Below are positions 32,670 through 45,200 of a stretch of 64,000 nt of DNA, in pieces. Origin of the DNA: Limnoperna fortunei. Its lineage: Eukaryota > Mollusca > Bivalvia > Mytilida > Modiolidae. A program made the position numbers and the translations under genes. The notes under the pieces were generated by a model. The model was not told the DNA's origin, did not search any database, and worked only from the letters and a program-made list of their open reading frames with translations. Numbering within the stretch: the first letter of the stretch is position 1; the number at the start of each line of letters is the position of its first letter. Location of the stretch: contig OX104114.1 of the NCBI GenBank assembly GCA_944474755.1, positions 49,406,647 to 49,470,646 on the forward strand. Reading direction: 5' to 3'.

Positions 32670-33645
32670 AATGAATTTGTCACCTTGGTAATTTTGATTA
32701 CATCTTGTTGGAATATTTGAGCAAAGCCAAGTAACATCAAGGCACGTCCGCGGGTGGCGGACTGGGAAGCAACTATTTTGGGTTAAGTTGGATTGAGAAA
32801 GTTTAAGTTCAATTTGTTATGACTTGTTTACGTCATTTATTTATATTGACATTCAATGACTAAGGCCATTTGTTGGTCAGTCTTTGTCTCATTTTTTGAC
32901 AAGAAACACCGTCATTTGTATCGTTGCATAATCTTCTAGACTTGTATATTATATTTTGTTTATGGTGTATCGTCATGTTTGTCGATCCGATATTTAATAA
33001 GCTTGCTGGTTGGTAGATCCTTTAGACTTTTTATATAATATTTTGAACTACCTGTATTGTGTATTTACACGATCCCAGTGGACTTATATTATTCCATCGC
33101 CAAATGAAAAAATACTTTAAGCATTTAGAGTTTAACTCCACTGATGAGTCTTGAGTAGACGAAACGCGCGTCTGGCGTAATGAATTTGTCACCTTGGTAA
33201 TTTTGATTACATCTTGTTGGAATATTTGAGCAAAGCCAAGTAACAGCACGGCACGTCCGCGTGTGGCGGTATGGGAAGCAACTATTTTGGGTTAAGTTGG
33301 ATTGAGAAAGTTTAAGATCAATATGTTATGACTTGGTTAAGTTATTTATTTATAGTGACATTCAATGACTAAGGAAATTCGTTGGTCAGTCTTTGTCAAA
33401 ATTTTTGACAAGAAACACCGTCATTTGTATCGTTGCATAATCTTCTAGACTTGTATATTATTTTTGGTTTATGCTGTATCGTCATGTTTGTCGATCCGAT
33501 ACTTAATAAGCTTGCTGGCTGGTAGATCCTTTAGAATTTTTATATAATATTTTGAACTACCTGTATTGTGTATTTACACGATCCCAGTGGACTTATATTA
33601 TTCCATCGCCAAATAAAAAAAAATACTTTAAGCATTTAGAGTTTA

Positions 33646-33690
33646 ACGCCACTGATGAGTCTTGAGTAGACGAAACGCGCGTCTGGCTTA
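33646..33690 (+). ncRNA. Hammerhead motif with stem I mismatch (TGGCTT)
   Basis: The stem I 3' strand is TGGCTT instead of TGGCGT, leaving one internal mismatch with ACGCCA. Seen also at 36198, 37727, 40788, 43339 and 45888. Two other stem I variants occur: TGACGT at 32124 and 34671, and ACTCCA at 33141 and 35687. Stem II is changed to GTGT at 46395. Confidence 0.75.
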
Positions 33691-34154
33691 ATGAATTTGT
33701 CACCTTGGTAATTTTGATTACATCTTTTTGGAATATTTGAGCAAAGCCAAGTAACAGCACGCACGTCCGCGGGTGGCGGAATGGGAAGCAACTATTTTGG
33801 GTTAAGTTGTATTGAAAAAGTTTAAGATCAATATGTTATGACTTGTTTACGTCATTTATTTATATTGACATTCAATGACTAAGGCCATTCGTTGGTCTGT
33901 CTTTGTCTAAATTTTTGACAAGAAACACCGTGATTTGTATCGTTGCATAATCTTCTAGACTTGTGTATTAAATTTTGTTTATGCTGTATCGTCATGTTTG
34001 TCGATCCGAAACTTGATAAGCTTGCTGGTTGGTAGATCCTTTAGACTTTTTATATAATATTTTGAACTACCTGTATTGTGTATTTTCCCGATCCCAGTGG
34101 ACTTATATTATACCATCGCCAAATAAAAAAAAAAAATTAAGCATTTAGAGTTAA

Positions 34155-34198
34155 ACGCCACTGATGAGTCTTGAGTAGACGAAACGCGCGTCTGGCGT
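34155..34198 (+). ncRNA. Type I hammerhead ribozyme, consensus copy (representative of 14)
   Basis: Elements in order: stem I 5' strand ACGCCA; core CTGATGA; stem II GTCT-TGAGT-AGAC (4 bp, 5-nt loop, starting with the required G-C pair); core GAAA; a very short stem III within ACGCGCGT; cleavage triplet GTC at 34190-34192; stem I 3' strand TGGCGT. All invariant core positions of a hammerhead are present. Predicted cleavage is after C34192. Stem I may extend beyond an internal loop through GAGTT/AATTT, which could give the loop contact natural hammerheads need. Copies with the same core and stems begin CTGATGA at 34161, 37216, 38235, 38745, 40277, 41296, 41806, 42826, 43846, 44868, 45377, 47417, 48440 and 48952. 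Confidence 0.9.
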
Positions 34199-36699
34199 AA
34201 TGAATTTGTCACCTTGGTAATTTTGATTACATCTTGTTGGAATATTTGAGCAAAGCCAAGTAACAGCACGGCACGTCCGCGGGTGGTGGACTGGGAAGTA
34301 ACTATTTTGGGTTAAGTTGGATTGAGAAAGTTTAAGATCAATATGTTATGACTTGTTTACGTCATTTATTGATATTGACATTCAATGACTAAGGCCATTC
34401 GTTGGTCATTTTTTGTCTAAATTTTTGACAAGAAACACCGTCATTTGTATCGTTGCATAATCTTCTAGACTTGTATATTATTTTTGGTTTATGCTTTATC
34501 GTCATGTTTGTCGATCCGATACTTAATAAGCTTGCTGGTTGGTAGATCCTGTAGACTTTTAATATAATATTTTGAACTACCTGTATTGTGTATTTACACG
34601 ATCCCAGTGGACTTATATTATTCCATCGCCAAATGAAAAAAATACTTTAAGCATTTGGAGTTAAACGCCACTGATGAGTCTTGAGTAGACGAAACGCGCG
34701 TCTGACGTAATGAATTTGTCACTTGGTAATTTTCATTACATCTTGTTGGAATATTTGAGCAGAGCCAAGTAACAGCACAGCACGTCCGCGGGTGGTGGAC
34801 TGGGAAGTAACTATTTTGGGTTAAGTTGGATTGAGAAAGTTTAAGATCAATATGTTATGACTTGTTTACGTCATTTATTTATATTGACATTCAATGACTA
34901 AGGCCATTCGTTGGTCAGTCTTTGTCTAAATTTTTGACAAGAAACACCGTCATTTGTATCGTTGCATAATCTTCTAGACTTGTATATTATATTTTGTTTA
35001 TGCTGTATCGTCATGTTTGTCGATCCGATACTTAATAAGCTTGCTGGTTGGTAAATCCTTTAGACTTTTTATATAATATTTTGAACTACCTGTATTGTGT
35101 ATTTACACGATCCCAGTGGACTTATATTATTCCATCGCCAAATGAAAAAATTCTTTAAGCATTTAGAGTTAAACGCCACTGATGGGTCTTGAGTAGACGA
35201 AACGCGCGTCTGGCGTAATGAATTTGTCACCTTGGTAATTTTGATTACATCTTGTTGGAATATTTGAGCAAAGCCAAGTAACATCAAGGCACGTCCGCGG
35301 GTGGCGGACTGGGAAGCAACTATTTTGGGTTAAGTTGGATTGAGAAAGTTTAAGTTCAATTTGTTATGACTTGTTTACGTCATTTATTTATATTGACATT
35401 CAATGACTAAGGCCATTTGTTGGTCAGTCTTTGTCTCATTTTTGACAAGAAACACCGTCATTTGTATCGTTGCATAATCTTCTAGACTGGTATATTATAT
35501 TTTGTTTATGGTGTATCGTCATGTTTGTCGATCCGATATTTAATAAGCTTGCTGGTTGGTAGATCCTTTAGACTTTTTATATAATATTTTGAACTACCTG
35601 TATTGTGTATTTACACGATCCCAGTGGACTTATATTATTCCATCGCCAAATGAAAAAATACTTTAAGCATTTAGAGTTTAACTCCACTGATGAGTCTTGA
35701 GTAGACGAAACGCGCGTCTGGCGTAATGAATTTGTCACCTTGGTAATTTTGATTACATCTTGTTGGAATATTTGAGCAAAGCCAAGTAACAGCACGGCAC
35801 GTCCGCGTGTGGCGGTATGGGAAGCAACTATTTTGGGTTAAGTTGGATTGAGAAAGTTTAAGATCAATATGTTATGACTTGGTTAAGTTATTTATTTATA
35901 GTGACATTCAATGACTAAGGAAATTCGTTGGTCAGTCTTTGTCAAAATTTTTGACAAGAAACACCGTCATTTGTATCGTTGCATAATCTTCTAGACTTGT
36001 ATATTATTTTTGGTTTATGCTGTATCGTCATGTTTGTCGATCCGATACTTAATAAGCTTGCTGGCTGGTAGATCCTTTAGAATTTTTATATAATATTTTG
36101 AACTACCTGTATTGTGTATTTACACGATCCCAGTGGACTTATATTATTCCATCGCCAAATAAAAAAAAATACTTTAAGCATTTAGAGTTTAACGCCACTG
36201 ATGAGTCTTGAGTAGACGAAACGCGCGTCTGGCTTAATGAATTTGTCACCTTGGTAATTTTGATTACATCTTTTTGGAATATTTGAGCAAAGCCAAGTAA
36301 CAGCACGCACGTCCGCGGGTGGCGGAATGGGAAGCAACTATTTTGGGTTAAGTTGTATTGAAAAAGTTTAAGATCAATATGTTATGACTTGTTTACGTCA
36401 TTTATTTATATTGACATTCAATGACTAAGGCCATTCGTTGGTCTGTCTTTGTCTAAATTTTTGACAAGAAACACCGTGATTTGTATCGTTGCATAATCTT
36501 CTAGACTTGTGTATTAAATTTTGTTTATGCTGTATCGTCATGTTTGTCGATCCGAAACTTGATAAGCTTGCTGGTTGGTAGATCCTTTAGACTTTTTATA
36601 TAATATTTTGAACTACCTGTATTGTGTATTTTCCCGATCCCAGTGGACTTATATTATACCATCGCCAAATAAAAAAAAAAATTAAGCATTTAGAGTTAA

Positions 36700-36743
36700 A
36701 CGCCACTGATCAGTCTTGAGTAGACGAAACGCGCGTCTGGCGT
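36700..36743 (+). ncRNA. Hammerhead motif with general-acid base G8 changed to C
   Basis: Core reads CTGATCA. G8 supplies the 2'-OH general acid in the established mechanism, and G8 substitutions abolish or strongly reduce cleavage unless position 3 compensates; C3 is unchanged here. The corresponding monomer in the earlier duplicate block (34161) is intact, so this change arose after the block duplication. Confidence 0.8.
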
Positions 36744-39249
36744 AATGAATTTGTCACCTTGGTAATTTTGATTACATCTTGTTGGAATATTTGAGCAAAG
36801 CCAAGTAACAGCACGGCACGTCCGCGATTGGCGGATTGGGAAGCAACTATTTTGGGTTAAGTTGGATTGAGAAAGTTTAAGATCAATATGTTATGACTTG
36901 TTTACGTCATTTATTTATATTGACATTCAATGACTAAGGCCATTCGTTGGTCAGTCTTTGTCTAAATTTTTGACAAGAAACACCGTCATTTGTATCGTTG
37001 CATAATCTTTTAGACTTGTATATTATATTTTGTTTATGCTGTATCGTCATGTTTGTCGATCCGATACTTAATATGCTTGCTGGTTGGTAGATCCCTTAGA
37101 CTTTTTATATAATATTTTGAACTACCTGTATTGTGTATTTACACGATCCCAGTGGACTTATATTATTCCATCGCCAAATGAAAAAAATACTTTAAGCATT
37201 TAGAGTTAAACGCCACTGATGAGTCTTGAGTAGACGAAACGCGCGTCTGGCGTAATGAATTTGTCACCTTGGTAATTTTGATTACATCTTGTTGGAATAT
37301 TTGAGCAAAGCCAAGTAACAGCACGGCACGTCCGCGTGTGGCGGTATGGGAAGCAACTATTTTGGGTTAAGTTGGATTGAGAAAGTTTAAGATCAATATG
37401 TTATGACTTGGTTAAGTTATTTATTTATAGTGACATTCAATGACTAAGGAAATTCGTTGGTCAGTCTTTGTCAAAATTTTTGACAAGAAACACCGTCATT
37501 TGTATCGTTGCATAATCTTCTAGACTTGTATATTATTTTTGGTTTATGCTGTATCGTCATGTTTGTCGATCCGATACTTAATAAGCTTGCTGGCTGGTAG
37601 ATCCTTTAGAATTTTTATATAATATTTTGAACTACCTGTATTGTGTATTTACACGATCCCAGTGGACTTATATTATTCCATCGCCAAATAAAAAAAAATA
37701 CTTTAAGCATTTAGAGTTTAACGCCACTGATGAGTCTTGAGTAGACGAAACGCGCGTCTGGCTTAATGAATTTGTCACCTTGGTAATTTTGATTACATCT
37801 TTTTGGAATATTTGAGCAAAGCCAAGTAACAGCACGCACGTCCGCGGGTGGCGGAATGGGAAGCAACTATTTTGGGTTAAGTTGTATTGAAAAAGTTTAA
37901 GATCAATATGTTATGACTTGTTTACGTCATTTATTTATATTGACATTCAATGACTAAGGCCATTCGTTGGTCTGTCTTTGTCTAAATTTTTGACAAGAAA
38001 CACCGTGATTTGTATCGTTGCATAATCTTCTAGACTTGTGTATTAAATTTTGTTTATGCTGTATCGTCATGTTTGTCGATCCGATACTTGATAAGCTTGC
38101 TGGTTGGTAGATCCTTTAGACTTTTTATATAATATTTTGAACTACCTGTATTGTGTATTTTCCCGATCCCAGTGGACTTATATTATACCATCGCCAAATG
38201 AAAAAAAAAATTAAGCATTTAGAGTTAAACGCCACTGATGAGTCTTGAGTAGACGAAACGCGCGTCTGGCGTAATGAATTTGTCACCTTGGTAATTTTGA
38301 TTACATCTTGTTGGAATATTTGAGCAAAGCCAAGTAACAGCACGGCACGTCCGCGATTGGCGGATTGGGAAGCAACTATTTTGGGTTAAGTTGGATTGAG
38401 AAAGTTTAAGATCAATATGTTATGACTTGTTTACGTCATTTATTTATATTGACATTCAATGACTAAGGCCATTCGTTGGTCAGTCTTTGTCTAAATTTTT
38501 GACAAGAAACACCGTCATTTGTATCGTTGCATAATCTTTTAGACTTGTATATTATATTTTGTTTATGCTGTATCGTCATGTTTGTCGATCCGATACTTAA
38601 TTAGCTTGCTGGTTGGTAGATCCTTTAGACTTTTTATATAATATTTTGAACTACCTGTATTGTGTATTTACACGATCCCAGTGGACTTATATTATTCCAT
38701 CGCCAAATGAAAAAAATACTTTAAGCATTTAGAGTTAAACGCCACTGATGAGTCTTGAGTAGACGAAACGCGCGTCTGGCGTAATGAATTTATCACCTTG
38801 GTAATTTTGATTACATCTTGTTGGAATATTTGAGCAAAGCCAAGTAACAGCACGGCACTTCCGCGGGTGGCGGACTGGGAAGCAACTATTTTGGGTTAAG
38901 TTGGATTGAAAAAGTTTAAGATCAATATGTTATGACTTGTTTACGTCATTTATTTATATTGACATTCAATGACTAAGGCCATTCGTTCGTCTGTCTTTGT
39001 CTAAATTTTTGACAAGAAACACCGTCATTTGTATCGTTGCATAATCTTCTAGAATTGTGTATTATATTTTGTTTATGCTGTATCGTCATGTTTGTCGATC
39101 CGATACTTGATAAGCTTGCTGGTTGGTAGATCCTTTAGACTTTTTATATAATATTTTGAACTACCTGTATTGTGTATTTATCCGATCCCAGTGGACTTAT
39201 ATTATACCATCGCCAAATGAAAAAAAATAATTTAAGCATTTAGAGTTAA

Positions 39250-39293
39250 ACGCCACTGATGAGTCTTGAGTAGACGAAAAGCGCGTCTGGCGT
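39250..39293 (+). ncRNA. Hammerhead motif with stem III variant (GAAAAGCG)
   Basis: The base after GAAA is A instead of C, so the short stem III loses its C-G pair and the self-complementary ACGCGCGT is broken. The same variant occurs at 39768, 42317, 44358, 46906 and 47928, showing spread of this subtype within the array. The core itself is intact. Activity is probably reduced. Confidence 0.75.
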
Positions 39294-42200
39294 AATGAAT
39301 TTGTCACCTTGGTAATTTTGATTACATCTTGTTGGAATATTTGAGCAAAGCCAAGTAACATCACGGCACGTCCGCGGGTGGCGGACTGGGAAGCAACTAT
39401 TTTGGGTTAAGTTGGATTGAGAAAGTTTAAGCTCAATTTGTTATGACTTGTTTACGTCATTTATTTATATTGACATTCAATGACTAAGGCCATTTGTTGG
39501 TCAGTCTTTGTCTCATTTTTTGACAAGAAACACCGTCATTTGTATCGTTGCATAATCTTCTAGACTTGTATATTATATTTTGTTTATGGTGTATCGTCAT
39601 GTTTGTCGATCCGATATTTAATAAGCTTGCTGGTTGGTAGATCCTTTAGAATTTTTATATAATATTTTGAACTACCTGTATTGTGTATTTACACGATCCC
39701 AGTGGACTTATATTATTCCATCGCCAAATGAAAAAAAAATAATTTAAGCATTTAGAGTTAAACGCCACTGATGAGTCTTGAGTAGACGAAAAGCGCGTCT
39801 GGCGTAATGAATTTGTCACCTTGGTAATTTTGATTACATCTTGTTGGAATATTTGAGCAAAGCCAAGTAACATCACGGCACGTCCGCGGGTGGCGGACTG
39901 GGAAGCAACTATTTTGGGTTAAGTTGGATTGAGAAAGTTTAAGCTCAATTTGTTATGACTTGTTTACGTCATTTATTTATATTGACATTCAATGACTAAG
40001 GCCATTTGTTGGTCAGTCTTTGTCTAATTTTTTGACAAGAAACACCGTCATTTGTATCGTTGCATAATCTTCTAGACTTGTATATTATATTTTGTTTATG
40101 GTGTATCGTCATGTTTGTCGATCCGATATTTAATAAGCTTGCTGGTTGGTAGATCCTTTAGAATTTTTATATAATATTTTGAACTACCTGTATTGTGTAT
40201 TTACACGATCCCAGTGGACTTATATTATTCCATCGCCAAATGAAAAAATACTTTAAGCATTTAGAGTTTAACGCCACTGATGAGTCTTGAGTAGACGAAA
40301 CGCGCGTCTGGCGTAATGAATTTGTCACCTTGGTAATTTTGATTACATCTTGTTGGAATATTTGAGCAAAGCGAAGTAACAGCACGGTACGTCCGCGTGT
40401 GGCGGTATGGGAAGCAACTATTTTGGGTTAAGTTGGATTGAGAAAGTTTAAGATCAATATGTTATGACTTGGTTAAGTTATTTATTTATAGTGACATTCA
40501 ATGACTAAGGAAATTCGTTGGTCAGTCTTTGTCAAAATTTTTGACAAGAAACACCGTCATTTGTATCGTTGCATAATCTTCTAGACTTGTATATTATTTT
40601 TGGTTTATGCCGTATCGTCATGTTTGTCGATCCGATACTTAATAAGCTTGCTGGTTGGTAGATCCTTTAGAATTTTTATATAATATTTTGAACTACCTGT
40701 ATTGTGTATTTACACGATCCCAGTGGACTTATATTATTCCATCGCCAAATAAAAAAAAATACTTTAAGCATTTAGAGTTTAACGCCACTGATGAGTCTTG
40801 AGTAGACGAAACGCGCGTCTGGCTTAATGAATTTGTCACCTTGGTAATTTTGATTACATCTTTTTGGAATATTTGAGCAAAGCCAAGTAACAGCACGCAC
40901 GTCCGCGGGTGGCGGAATGGGAAGCAACTATTTTGGGTTAAGTTGTATTGAAAAAGTTTAAGATCAATATGTTATGACTTGTTTACGTCATTTATTTATA
41001 TTGACATTCAATGACTAAGGCCATTCGTTGGTCTGTCTTTGTCTAAATTTTTGACAAGAAACACCGTGATTTGTATCGTTGCATAATCTTCTAGACTTGT
41101 GTATTACATTTTGTTTATGCTGTATCGTCATGTTTGTCGATCCGATACTTGATAAGCTTGCTGGTTGGTAGATCCTTTAGACTTTTTATATAATATTTTG
41201 AACTACCTGTATTGTGTATTTTCCCGATCCCAGTGGACTTATATTATACCATCGCCAAATGAAAAAAAAAATTAAGCATTTAGAGTTAAACGCCACTGAT
41301 GAGTCTTGAGTAGACGAAACGCGCGTCTGGCGTAATGAATTTGTCACCTTGGTAATTTTGATTACATCTTGTTGGAATATTTGAGCAAAGCCAAGTAACA
41401 GCACGGCACGTCCGCGATTGGCGGATTGGGAAGCAACTATTTTGGGTTAAGTTGGATTGAGAAAGTTTAAGATCAATATGTTATGACTTGTTTACGTCAT
41501 TTATTTATAATGACATTCAATGACTAAGGCCATTCGTTGGTCAGTCTTTGTCTAAATTTTTGACAAGAAACACCGTCATTTGTATCGTTGCATAATCTTT
41601 TAGACTTGTATATTATATTTTGTTTATGCTGTATCGTCATGTTTGTCGATCCGATACTTAATAAGCTTGCTGGTTGGTAGATCCTTTAGACTTTTTATAT
41701 AATATTTTGAACTACCTGTATTGTGTATTTACACGATCCCAGTGGACTTATATTATTCCATCGCCAAATGAAAAAAATACTTTAAGCATTTAGAGTTAAA
41801 CGCCACTGATGAGTCTTGAGTAGACGAAACGCGCGTCTGGCGTAATGAATTTGTCACCTTGGTAATTTTGATTACATCTTGTTGGAATATTTGAGCAAAG
41901 CCAAGTAACAGCACGGCACTTCCGCGGGTGGCGGACTGGGAAGCAACTATTTTGGGTTAAGTTGGATTGAAAAAGTTTAAGATCAATATGTTATGACTTG
42001 TTTACGTCATTTATTTATATTGACATTCAATGACTAAGGCCATTCGTTCGTCTGTCTTTGTCTAAATTTTTGACAAGAAACACCGTCATTTGTATCGTTG
42101 CATAATCTTCTAGAATTGTGTATTATATTTTGTTTATGCTGTATCGTCATGTTTGTCGATCCGATACTTGATAAGCTTGCTGGTTGGTAGATCCTTTAGA

Positions 42201-45200
42201 CTTTTTATATAATATTTTGAACTACCTGTATTGTGTATTTATCCGATCCCAGTGGACTTATATTATACCATCGCCAAATGGAAAAAAATAATTTAAGCAT
42301 TTAGAGTTAAACGCCACTGATGAGTCTTGAGTAGACGAAAAGCGCGTCTGGCGTAATGAATTTGTCACCTTGGTAATTTTGATTACATCTTGTTGGAATA
42401 TTTGAGCAAAGCCAAGTAACATCACGGCACGTCCGCGGGTGGCGGACTGGGAAGCAACTATTTTGGGTTAAGTTGGATTGAGAAAGTTTAAGCTCAATTT
42501 GTTATGACTTGTTTACGTCATTTATTTATATTGACATTCAATGACTAGGGCCATTTGTTGGTCAGTCTTTGTCTCATTTTTTGACAAGAAACACCGTCAT
42601 TTGTATCGTTGCATAATCTTCTAGACTTGTATATTATATTTTGTTTATGGTGTATCGTCATGTTTGTCGATCCGATATTTAATAAGCTTGCTGGTTGGTA
42701 GATCCTTTAGAATTTTTATATAATATTTTGAACTACCTGTATTGTGTATTTACACGATCCCAGTGGACTTATATTATTCCATCGCCAAATGAAAAAATAC
42801 TTTAAGCATTTAGAGTTTAACGCCACTGATGAGTCTTGAGTAGACGAAACGCGCGTCTGGCGTAATGAATTTGTCACCTTGGTAATTTTGATTACATCTT
42901 GTTGGAATATTTGAGCAAAGCGAAGTAACAGCACGGCACGTCCGCGTGTGGCGGTATGGGAAGCAACTATTTTGGGTTAAGTTGGATTGAGAAAGTTTAA
43001 GATCAATATGTTATGACTTGGTTAAGTTATTTATTTATAGTGACATTCAATGACTAAGGAAATTCGTTGGTCAGTCTTTGTCAAAATTTTTGACAAGAAA
43101 CACCGTCATTTGTATCGTTGCATAATCTTCTAGACTTGTATATTATTTTTGGTTTATGCCGTATCGTCATGTTTGTCGATCCGATACTTAATAAGCTTGC
43201 TGGTTGGTAGATCCTTTAGAATTTTTATATAATATTTTGAACTACCTGTATTGTGTATTTACACGATCCCAGTGGACTTATATTATTCCATCGCCAAATA
43301 AAAAAAAAAATACTTTAAGCATTTAGAGTTTAACGCCACTGATGAGTCTTGAGTAGACGAAACGCGCGTCTGGCTTAATGAATTTGTCACCTTGGTAATT
43401 TTGATTACATCTTTTTGGAATATTTGAGCAAAGCCAAGTAACAGCACGCACGTCCGCGGGTGGCGGAATGGGAAGCAACTATTTTGGGTTAAGTTGTATT
43501 GAAAAAGTTTAAGATCAATATGTTATGACGTGTTTACGTCATTTATTTATATTGACATTCAATGACTAAGGCCATTCGTTGGTCTGTCTTTGTCTAAATT
43601 TTTGACAAGAAACACCGTCATTTGTATCGTTGCATAATCTTCTAGACTTGTGTATTAAATTTTGTTTATGCTGTATCGTCATGTTTGTCGATCCGATACT
43701 TGATAAGCTTGCTGGTTGGTAGATCCTTTAGACTTTTTATATAATATTTTGAACTACCTGTATTGTGTATTTTCCCGATCGCAGTGGACTTATATTATAC
43801 CATCGCCAAATGAAAAAAAAATTAAGCATTTAGAGTTAAACGCCACTGATGAGTCTTGAGTAGACGAAACGCGCGTCTGGCGTAATGAATTTGTCACCTT
43901 GGTAATTTTGATTACATCTTGTTGGAATATTTGAGCAAAGCCAAGTAACAGCACGGCACGTCCGCGATTGGCGGATTGGGAAGCAACTATTTTGGGTTAA
44001 GTTGGATTGAGAAAGTTTAAGATCAATATGTTATGACTTGTTTACGTCATTTATTTATATTGACATTCAATGACTAAGGCCATTCGTTGGTCAGTCTTTG
44101 TCTAAATTTTTGACAAGAAACACCGTCATTTGTATCGTTGCATAATCTTCTAGAATTGTGTATTATATTTTGTTTATGCTGTATCGTCATGTTTGTCGAT
44201 CCGATACTTGATAAGCTTGCTGGTTGGTAGATCCTTTAGACTTTTTATATAATATTTTGAACTACCTGTATTGTGTATTTATCCGATCCCAGTGGACTTA
44301 TATTATACCATCGCCAAATGAAAAAAAAATAATTTAAGCATTTAGAGTTAAACGCCACTGATGAGTCTTGAGTAGACGAAAAGCGCGTCTGGCGTAATGA
44401 ATTTGTCACCTTGGTAATTTTGATTACATCTTGTTGGAATATTTGAGCAAAGCCAAGTAACAGCACGGCACGTCCGCGGGTGGCGGCCTGGGAAGCAACT
44501 ATTTTGGGTTAAGTTGGATTGAGAAAGTTAAAGATCAATATGTTATGACTTGTTTACGTCATTTATTTATATTGACATTCAATGATTAAAGCCATTCGTT
44601 GGTCAGTCTTTGTCTCAATTTTTGACAAGAAACACCGTCATTTGTATCGTTGCATAATCTTCTAGACTTGTATATTATATTTTGTTTATGCTGTATCGTC
44701 ATGTTTGTCGATCCGATACTTAATAAGCTTGCTGGTTGGTAGATCCTTTAGACTTTTTATATAATATTTTGAACTACCTGTATTGTGCATTTACACGATC
44801 CCAGTGGACTTATATTATTCCATCGCCAAATGAAAAAAATACTTTAAGCATTTAGAGTTAAACGCCACTGATGAGTCTTGAGTAGACGAAACGCGCGTCT
44901 GGCGTAATGAATTTGTCACCTTGGTAATTTTGATTACATCTTGTTGGAATATTTGAGCAAAGCCAAGTAACATCACGGCACGTCCGCGGGTGGCGGACTG
45001 GGAAGCAACTATTTTGGGTTAAGTTGGATTGAGAAAGTTTAAGCTCAATTTGTTATGACTTGTTTACGTCATTTATTTATATTGACATTCAATGACTAAG
45101 GCCATTTGTTGGTCAGTCTTTGTCTAATTTTTTGACAAGAAACACCGTCATTTGTATCGTTGCATAATCTTCTAGACTTGTATATTATATTTTGTTTATG

